Of a stretch of 64,000 nt of DNA, positions 56,385 through 64,000 are shown one piece after another. The number at the start of each line of letters is the position of its first letter. The stretch's first letter is position 1. The DNA comes from Rhizophagus irregularis (Eukaryota; Glomeromycota; Glomeromycetes; Glomerales; Glomeraceae). The stretch spans positions 858,501 to 922,500 of the forward strand of contig NC_089444.1 of the NCBI RefSeq assembly GCF_026210795.1, written 5' to 3'. The position numbers were made by a program, and so were the translations under genes. Below the pieces are notes generated by a model. It was not told where the DNA came from. It made no database searches and saw only the letters and a list, made by a program, of their open reading frames with translations.

Positions 56385-56735
56385 AACAAACGGGTATGGT
56401 ACGACATCCCAAATGGCCAAAATCCCGACAGGTACAAAATCCAGAATAATTGGCCCACATTAAGCTTTAATGCTGCCCGAAAGTCGCTCTGTAATACTAG
56501 TAATTTAATCCTACTAATCAAGACTTTAACAAAAATTCTTGTTAAAATTTCCGACTACTCTGCTATATATATGCCGATTATGCCATCTTTCCATCCCCTA
56601 ATCTATATTTGTACATCTAATTAATTTAAATCTAATATATACAGTACAATAAAAATATATTTTCGGGATTTTGACGCGTCAGGATTTTGAATTTCGGGAT
56701 TTTGAGTTTCGGGATTTTGGACGGAACCCTAAATT
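56385..56735. repeat. Putative decayed inverted-repeat element; TTTCGGGATTTTGA tandem units
   Basis: 56660-56725 has four direct units of TTTCGGGATTTTGA-type sequence ending GGACGGAACCCTA. 56395-56445 has inverted counterparts (CCAAAATCCCGACAGGTACA). Together they could be the degenerate ends of one MITE-like element with AGGGTTCCGTCC-type tips. Boundaries and TSD are not clear. Confidence 0.4.
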
Positions 56736-56994
56736 TCATTTATATGCAAAGAGAAAATTAATGTTAAAACTAGTAAAGCACATGACAAAAAATTTGTATA
56801 GTTAACGGTTAAAGTAACTTGATTATAGTTACACAAATTTCTCTTAATATGATAAATCGGTTATATCCGTCCTGGCTAATTGGAATTTTTTTTATGAAAA
56901 AATGTATAGATAATTCGAAAATTAATATAAAAAAAGAAATTAAAATTTCACACTCACCATGACTATTTTCAACAGCATGTCCATTTAAGCAGAA

Positions 56995-57175
56995 TAGCTT
57001 CAGGGAAATGGGATTCGGCAAAGTATATTTCAGCGAAATGGATGATTTAGGGAAAGGATTCAATGTCCACTTGATAAAATTTCCATCCAGTGAAATGTCC
57101 CTTCGGTGAACCTCCTTTCGGCAAAATGGCTTCGGCGAAATTGATTTCGGTGAAATGAATTTCGAATGAAATGTA
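56995..57175. repeat. TTCGGCGAAATG degenerate tandem repeat
   Basis: About twelve units of 12-16 bp such as TTCAGCGAAATGGATG, TTCGGCAAAATGGC and TTCGGCGAAATTGA. The same family as 52535-52695, in the opposite strand sense. Confidence 0.65.
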
Positions 57176-57595
57176 CCTATTGCAAATCATGATCAGCACG
57201 ATCATTATATAGCGGAATCCAACCAGAAGACTTGATTTAACATAGAGTTATTTCTATAACGGGAAAGTATAAATTATTTTCCTCCAATTATATTTAACGA
57301 TAAAGTTATCATTATTATAATACTCTAATTTATTTTCCAATTTTAAAGATCTTGATCAAAGTAAATAATTCATTTGGACGCTTAATAGAGTTCAGTTGAT
57401 AGAAAAAATAAATGCAACAGATAAAAAAAATTGAAAATTAATATATTTAAAAATGAAGTAATCCCAAAAAAATAAGGTAATCGATCTTAATTTTCTATCT
57501 AGTAAATTTAGTAATAATGAATTAATATTAGATTTACAGCACTGCTCATTTCCAAATATTCAGTTTATTTCAATGCTATATTTAAAATTTGTAAT

Positions 57596-57705
57596 TTAAG
57601 AGAGAGAGACTATCTCATAAACCACTTGATAAATTCGATTACCATTATTTTGTCATATTCATTTTGGTTGAAGTCAATGTAAATTCGTGTAATACCTAGT
57701 AATTA
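57596..57705 (-). pseudogene. Fragment of a paralogue of the gene at 60185
   Basis: The minus strand reads QNNGNRIYQVVYEIVSLS, corresponding to QQNDNRTYQVVCEIVSPS of the intact gene, with NFNQNEY-like sequence in the flanking frame. Nucleotide similarity covers about 100 bp. The frame is broken and the rest of the gene is absent. Confidence 0.7.
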
Positions 57706-60184
57706 TAAATAAAATTTCTTTATATTTAATGTCAATATAATAAAATGATCATTTGGCGGTTGATAAAAAACTCCATGGATAAATGAGTTGATCGACAATA
57801 ATATTGTCTTTGCTGATCACTTGCTCGGGGTTTGTTTGACGGAGATGTGAAATTAATAATAGTAGTTTGAAGTCTCAGAAACAAAAAATTGAATATTTTG
57901 AGTTCATGCTTATGTTTACAAATGATTATACTTTTACTTGTTTGTAAGATAATTTTAGAATTTAAGATTTCTAATAAATTTTCTTGAAAAAAAGGGGTTG
58001 TTCAAATTCAGGGGTTTTACATATATGTAAATTGAATATTGGATAATTAATTACCAAAACAGCTTAAGCAAAAGATTTCTTTTTGTCTTATTATTTTATT
58101 CAATGATTCTTTGAATCATTTTCTTTTTATGATTCGTGATTAATCTAAAAATTGTTCAAGTAGTACAAGTTATCATTCAGGTCAATATATATACTAATAT
58201 AATCAAATATTGTTATAACCTCTGACTCCGTAAATAATAACAAATGAATGAATATAATTGGTTTCAAAAAAAAAAAAATTTTATAAGAAAATTCATGCAC
58301 TTACTTAATAAAGTAGGTTACGCAAAATCTAAGTTTCCTCAATATGGTAATAAATTTCTATAAACTTCTCAAATTAGTTAGACTCTAGCAAAAATTTTTA
58401 TTCCTTTAAGTAAATAAATAAAGTTTGATATTAAATATATAATAAAAAATGTATATGCATGTTGCTCCAATAAAATATTTTACGCCTACATTATTATATT
58501 GTCATAGAATAAATAATATCTAAGTTTGTTGCGAAGTTTTATAATAGAAACTCGCATATGCAAAAGAAAAAACTAAAATCAATTCCGATTAAAATCACTA
58601 AACAGACAAGGAAATTATAATAAATCTCATTTACACATTATTATTTTTGATATAGTAATTAATCATTTATTATTATTTGAACTAATTAGGTAAAGTTGAA
58701 TATTATTTTTAGGATTACTTTCTAATTGACGGAACGTAAAGTTCAATCAATTCCTGACCAATGTTCTCAATGAGATCGTTTGATTTAAAAAAATAATAAT
58801 CAGAACCCGAGAAAAAGATTTAATAATAAAAATCCAAAAAGGAAAAAACATTTAGAAAATTAATAATGTTAAAGTTTCTTTGTATTTAATTTTCATCTGA
58901 CAATTTCCAAATCTGTTAAGTTATTTTACTAAGTTATTTTTCTATTTTTCAGTGCTTTTTTGTCATCTCAACACATAATACTGTATATGGAATAAAATAA
59001 CGCATTCGACTCACATTTTTTGCCTTGTCTTAAAAACCCTGAAAGAAGTTATGTTTTCATGTCTTTTCCGTATTTTCCGTAAAGTAGCATATTCGTATAA
59101 TTTAAAACCTCAATTCCCTGAAATTTTGACTTGCTTAGTTTACAGAAATACAGAAATGCGGAATTATTCACATAAAATTATTCCCCATAAAAAATTTTTC
59201 AGAAAAATGATCACGTGTCTGAGTTTCTTCGGAATAAAAACTAAAAACAATCATTTATCGGAGTTTTTTCCAGAATTTTTTTATGGGATTGTAGATTCAT
59301 TAGAATAGAACTTTAAATTGATATAATTCAGATAAAAATGGCACAATATTATGAATAAATATCGTTTGAGTCTTTAGATTAAAGATATTAATATGATCGT
59401 CTATTCTGGTATGTAATTTCAATGAGTTACTGGAGTGTTAGCGGTTATATTAATTTCATTTTACTTTACAATTATTTTTTTTTTTGAAAGTTTTGAGTCA
59501 TGCATTTGTAATACAGCAAACAACTGAATACAATACGAATAAATGCTTAATAATAACAGCATTTATATTATATTATAACAACTTTCTTTATTGATAGATC
59601 TTTAATTCATTATTTCGTTATTTAAAGATCAATATAAAATATTTATTTACGAGCATCTCAAATTTCTCATTATGCTTATGGCGTATATTACACTAACCAT
59701 TTGGTCTTTCACGCCACCGTAATGGTACAAAGAACTCGAAATAAGCATAAATGAAATTCGTAATTTGTATGAAAGTAATTTCAGTTACATTTAACTTATG
59801 ATTAACTGTTAAGGAATTTTAAGTTTAAGTTGAACTCATGGCGAGCCGAGCGTACCCTAAGCAATACCGTGATAAAAATTATTTTTGAAATAATATTTCA
59901 AAGGTAGTAGTAATGTTTTCTCTACTATATAGATAATTTATTTTATATAAAAAAAGACAATTGATTTTATTAAATAAAAACGGATATCATTTAAATTTAA
60001 ATAAACTACTGAGTTAAATGTTAAAAGTAGCTATCAATATTTCAATATATAATTCTCTTAATAACATATTCTATATTTCGTAATGAATTCGAACATAATA
60101 CCTATAAATAAATTAACATAATATATTCTATTTAGAAATCAAAAAATTTTTGTCGATTCGATAAGGTAATAAATCTTATTTTGA
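57706..60184. other. Non-coding; small inverted repeat at 59183-59290
   Basis: AT-rich. At 59183-59210 CCCCATAAAAAATTTTTCAG is matched in inverted form at 59267-59290 (ending TTTTTTTATGGGATTG), giving a hairpin of about 110 bp that may be a tiny MITE. The open frame over it (59051-59308) is probably fortuitous. No gene recognised. Confidence 0.4.
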
Positions 60185-60727
60185 CTATAATGAAAATCTA
60201 TTTAGATATTGTGTTAAATAAAATTTGAGGTTTTCCTTTTGATCAAATTTGAAGATCAATTCTTCGCCAATATTTTGTTCAATTTCAATTCCATAAATAG
60301 TTTTATTTAAAAAATTAATAATAAAAGAGGGAGAAACTATTTCACAAACCACTTGATAAGTTCGATTATCATTTTGTTGTTGATAAAAGAAGAAGTATTC
60401 ATTTTGATTGAAGTTAATGTTGGATACGTTATTACTAATTTCATTTAATAATTGGATTGAGATTTCTTTACATTTTATATGATAGATGTAGATATCATTT
60501 GGTGGGCTATAAATAAATTTAATAGGATGAACGCAATTGCCTTGTACAATAGAAGAATTTACAGAGATTTGTCCTGGATTGTCGTAATATTGGTTTGATA
60601 AATGGATGCTAGTATTCTGCACATCCATATAAGGAATATTCATACGTGAACCAGCTGCAGGATTCATTTGGAATGAGAGGTTGTTATCAGAACCAAAAAA
60701 TTGGTTATTAGAATAATTTGAGTTCAT
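60185..60727 (-). CDS. Hypothetical protein, 180 residues, intact
   Basis: An uninterrupted single-exon frame starting MNSNYSNNQFFGSDNNLSF. The first 60 residues are Asn/Ser/Gln/Tyr-rich and probably disordered. The remainder alternates hydrophobic and polar residues as in a small beta-rich domain (IKFIYSPPNDIYIYHIKCKE, YQVVCEIVSPSFIINFLNKT). It ends YLTQYLNRFSL. No signal peptide or membrane helix, and no known family recognised. A broken paralogous fragment lies 2.5 kb away at 57596, so it belongs to a small multicopy family. Conservation of the second half in both copies supports it being a real protein. Confidence 0.65.
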   Translation of the reverse strand: MNSNYSNNQFFGSDNNLSFQMNPAAGSRMNIPYMDVQNTSIHLSNQYYDNPGQISVNSSIVQGNCVHPIKFIYSPPNDIYIYHIKCKEISIQLLNEISNNVSNINFNQNEYFFFYQQQNDNRTYQVVCEIVSPSFIINFLNKTIYGIEIEQNIGEELIFKFDQKENLKFYLTQYLNRFSL

Positions 60728-62150
60728 ATTTAAACTTAAATATATAATGCCGAGTTTATATACGATTTCGTACGTAATGCAATTTAACGATGTTTAACGT
60801 GAAGTTTAATTACGGTGTGCCTAATTTTCAAGAAAACCTAATAATTTGAAGTTTCTATCGAATTTTTTATTAAAAAATGGATCGAGGGCTCTTTATTTAT
60901 ATATAATAACTGATTACTGCGTATGCATCTTAAAATGTTTGATGAAACAAATAAAAATAGGCGCTCCCCATTAATTATCTGTTACGTAATATCTCATCAG
61001 TGAAGCATTCTTCTAGGCTTTTGATCAAGCTTTTTAAGATACAATTATTTCCATAGTTCACGGAGTACTGTCACCGGTGATAATATTATCAAAATAGTTA
61101 GTTGACTTCCTTTTTTTTTAAAGTTGGCGCCTAATATTGTTTATATTATTTATCTGTGTTTAAGAAATTCTGTGAAGAATAATGGAACTGATTTTTAGTC
61201 AAATTAATCAAACTTCATAATTGATGGACAAATAATAAGGTTAAATTAAAAAAGAAATAAAATCGCGTATCTTGAGTCGTGTAATATGATACAACAGGAT
61301 ACCATTCATATCTATCTATTAAAATAAAATAGAATTTTCTTGGCGTTTCGGAATACTCTCATCCATTGATTCTTACATTAGAATTTGGTGATTTTCTAGG
61401 GTATAAACAAATTTTGAAATATTGTGTAACACCTAACGTTTTTAACAAGGAAACTACCCTAAAAAAATTGTGTCTATAATCGCAAATTTTTGGAAATCGA
61501 TGATTTTTAGAGGCAATATTTATGGGATACACTAATTTGAAAAATAACAAAGAAAATTTTTTAAACCCTTTTTTTGAGATTCGGCATAATTTATAACCGG
61601 TTTTATTTGTTTTATGTAGATCCCTAAAATGGCGCGATTGAGATTTGTACTTGCAGGAGTGTCAAATGGCTAGAGTAAATTATTTAAAGTTCTTTGCAAT
61701 AATGTTTCATTTTTACGAATAAGTCGCATAAATATTATTATTATGGTATCATGAAACCTATTTCGATCAATTATAATTTTTAAATAAAAATTAGATAAGG
61801 TTAAAAAAAAGAAATTATTATTTATCGATGCTGTTTGTCACGTGAATTACGTAATTCAATATGGTAGACACGTGATGTATACTTCATAAAACTTTTTTGA
61901 TTATCGTCAATCAGTATTTCCCACGTTTGCTCGCCCTCTTTCATTTGAATATTTTTATTTTTTTCTTTCTTTAATATTGAACGTAAAACCCATAAATAAT
62001 TTCATTTATTTTTCCCTTTCGTGCAAACCTACCTTATAGAAGAAAAAGAATTCAAATTATTCATCTTTCAGAATTTGCTCAAGGCATGTAATTAGGTAGA
62101 ATAACAGATAATGTTGGCAAAATAATGTTGGCTTTAGAGTGGTATTTGGC
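60728..62150. other. Intergenic, no gene seen
   Basis: AT-rich. It presumably contains the promoter of the gene at 60727 and the upstream part of the FAR1-like relic. CACGTGAATTACGTAATTC and CACGTGATG lie at 61839-61876. Confidence 0.4.
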
Positions 62151-62275
62151 TTTGGAGCAGCTTAGGGTTAGTGTAAGAAGATTGGTTTAGGTTAGGTGCG
62201 TTATCATTATAGTAGTGTTGGTTTGGAGTGGCTTAGGGTTAGAGTAGGTTTAGAGTTAAGGATTAGGATAGATAA
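62150..62275 (+). repeat. Degenerate TTAGGG-like tract
   Basis: Variants such as GCTTAGGGTTAG, GGTTTAGGTTAGG and AGTAGGTTTAGAG are scattered over about 120 bp. TTTGGAG..GCTTAGGGTTAG occurs twice, about 73 bp apart. It lies in the same relation (5', same strand) to a FAR1-like relic as the tract at 31110-31265. Confidence 0.55.
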
Positions 62276-62334
62276 TTTCAGGTTACAATGGTAATCATTT
62301 CTAACCCTTCTTTTTATTTTATTACATTTTTTTT

Positions 62335-62625
62335 GTAGAAAATTGTAATGATGTTTGTGATGAGGCGATCTTGTCTGATAAGGATGAACATGTGCTATTA
62401 TATTCAAAAAAGAAATTTCAATTATGGAAGATTGCGAAGTTTTATAAATGATTGGGCTAAATGACAAGGGTTCTGGTCATTAAAGATCATGTAGATCGTG
62501 AGGGAGGAGTTGTCCGTCATCGTACATGTTTCACTAAAAGCACTACTGTGAAAAAAATTGGCTGTACATTTATTATTAATGTTTCATGTCCAAAATCAAA
62601 CAAAAAAAAAAATTAGTAATGCATT
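62335..62625 (+). pseudogene. FAR1-like DNA-binding fragment of a MULE transposase
   Basis: + strand fragments in shifting frames: LLYSKKKFQLWKIAKF, FINDWAK then a stop and QGF, then EGGVVRHRTCFTKSTTVK followed by KIGCTFIINVSCPKSN. The order W-K..W-A-K-x-Q-G-F, R-R-T-x-C, K-K-I-G-C-x-F-x-I-N is that of FAR1-type zinc-binding domains found on MULE transposases. Stops and shifts show decay, and no transposase core follows in this window. Confidence 0.55.
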
Positions 62626-62639
62626 ATATTGATTATTTT

Positions 62640-64000
62640 AATCAAAGATTACATAATTATATAAATACTTAGAGGTATCAATAATAGCATATCGATAACC
62701 CTATAACTAAACAATATATCTAAAAATCTATCTAAAAAAAACTATCACTTAATATTAATATGAAACTATGTAATCTATCTTAAATTATAATTAAATTTAC
62801 CTAGTAATATAATAAAGATAGATTATTGCCGTTTTCAAAATGGTGTATGCAGTTATATAGTTATATTTGAATAAGAAGACATATACCGGACGAATACTGG
62901 ATGAAAACCGGACAAATGTTGATATTCGAATATATCACAAATAAACTGCTCACACCATTTTAAAAACGGCGATAATGATAATGTATAATATAACAAATAT
63001 GTGGTGTTTTTTGCATTACACAACGATCCAAATAAAAAGATTTTTTTCCTACGTTATAGTAACCATCCTATAAAAATGCATTGTACATAAATATATATGG
63101 CATTTTTTTAACCATATAATGTCTAGCTCGTTTACTATTTGTTAAACAATAATTTTACAATTGTCCATTTTTAAATACACAAATGTACGATAAATGTTCA
63201 TCATTACGAAAATATGTACATAAAATGTAAATAAATATAGAAAATAATTAATAATTGGTATATTTTACGTAAATTCACCCTCTAAGAAAAAAAAATCTAA
63301 ATTTTCTCCTCTTTATCTATAATATAATATACTCTAAGAATCCTACGCAGTGATCAATTGCACAAGCATCAATAAATTCATGTGCACCAAATCTTAAAAA
63401 TGACAAGAGTCCTACATCATCCTCTTTAACATTTTTAGCCCAGTGAATATACTGGTAATGGATTTTCCAATTCTTTTTTTACGGTGTCTGGCTTAGGAAT
63501 TGGAATCGATTCAATCGAAAATCGAAACCCGAGAATCGATTTAAGAATCGATTAATCGTTTCTCAGTAATTTAACAAAAAAAATCATTTTTTAAACATTT
63601 TCGTGATGTAACCGCTTTCGATGATCCCGGCGGCACAAAATTTTAGGTGGATTTTAACTAAAACATTAAAATAATCTCAATTGAAAAATTTTAAAATTTT
63701 GATTAAAAAGTAAAATGATTTTATTTTTGCACTGAATAAAAACCCCCCGAAAAATTTATTAACTAAAGTAATTATTATATAAAAAGTCAAAATTTGTTAT
63801 CATTATAATAAAAAATATATGTACAAATATGCAGTAGACATTATTGGCCCGCATTATAGAATTATATTTAATTCTGGCCAAAAGATGATCCAGGCCCTGA
63901 ACTCGAAATTATCAATTAATAAAAAAATTTTTTTTAATTAATTAAACATTAGCCACAATTAACTCGATTGGATAATGTTTGATTAAATTCTCAATTGTCT
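62640..64000. other. Non-coding right end; AATCGATT-rich patch at 63500-63570
   Basis: AT-rich with ATCGATT / AATCGA repeats at 63500-63570 (partly self-complementary) and ACCGGA..CCGG direct repeats at 62886-62912. No gene recognised up to the window edge. Confidence 0.4.

Noticed and set aside
59051-59308. 85-codon plus-strand open frame
   Set aside because: It lies across a small inverted repeat and has no start context, homologous pattern or splice partner; probably fortuitous.

Overview
The window looks like nuclear DNA of an arbuscular-mycorrhizal (Glomeromycotina, Rhizophagus-like) fungus. The grounds are: very AT-rich DNA; short introns with GTATG(T)-type donors and T-rich acceptors; two genes of the expanded TKL-like kinase family typical of these fungi; a mitochondrial pyruvate carrier gene; and dense repeats (Tad-like LINE, pogo-like element, FAR1/MULE relics, many MITEs). 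No rRNA, tRNA or CRISPR array was recognised. Exon boundaries were read by eye from splice signals and frame, so single-base coordinate errors are possible.

Layout. 1-977 (-): 5' part of a spliced Uma2-type nuclease-like gene that runs off the left edge. 2464-2830 (-): broken secreted cupredoxin gene. 3103-3339: MITE. 3804-10908 (-): kinase gene built from 12 tandem N-lobe cassette exons plus one C-lobe exon. 11117-13480: an old LINE ORF1 relic split by a 1,600-bp terminal-inverted-repeat element (11781-13380) that carries T-rich arrays. 14636-15690: unrecognised decayed gene. 16195-26989 (-): full-length Tad-like LINE with a perfect 15-bp target-site duplication (TSD), its ORF2 interrupted by a 2,066-bp pogo/Tigger-like transposon (22058-24123). 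27005-28560: tandem array of intron/micro-exon-like units. 29415-31265: MITE, FAR1/MULE transposase relic and degenerate TTAGGG-like tract. 31599-37338 (-): second kinase cassette array, 9 N-lobe exons plus a C-lobe exon, with all frames open. 37.3-43.4 kb: a candidate exon, a MULE-type MITE with 11-bp TSD, an Mrr-type nuclease pseudogene and another ORF1 relic. 43391-44226 (-): mitochondrial pyruvate carrier gene. 45-53 kb: mostly non-coding, with a 5'-truncated retroposon copy (51216-51402) and a MITE. 53450-56190 (-): 2.74-kb retroposon with an 18-bp TSD and one long reading frame broken only by two TGA codons, without reverse transcriptase. 60185-60727 (-): intact gene of unknown function. 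62.1-62.6 kb: TTAGGG-like tract followed by a FAR1-like fragment.

The strongest biology is the pair of kinase cassette arrays. Every internal cassette is a phase 0-0 exon of about 145-165 codons, running from kinase beta4/beta5, through a C-x2-C/C-x2-C knuckle and a helical linker, to beta1-alphaC. Only the cassette next to the C-lobe keeps a normal glycine loop in array 1, and the adjacent cassette is also the best preserved in array 2. The gene could therefore encode a giant multi-pseudo-N-lobe kinase or supply skippable or mutually exclusive exons. The second notable system is the RT-less retroposon family, which has one full-length and one 5'-truncated copy here, both with perfect TSDs and TAAA-type tails like the LINE's. 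This suggests it is mobilised in trans by the LINE.
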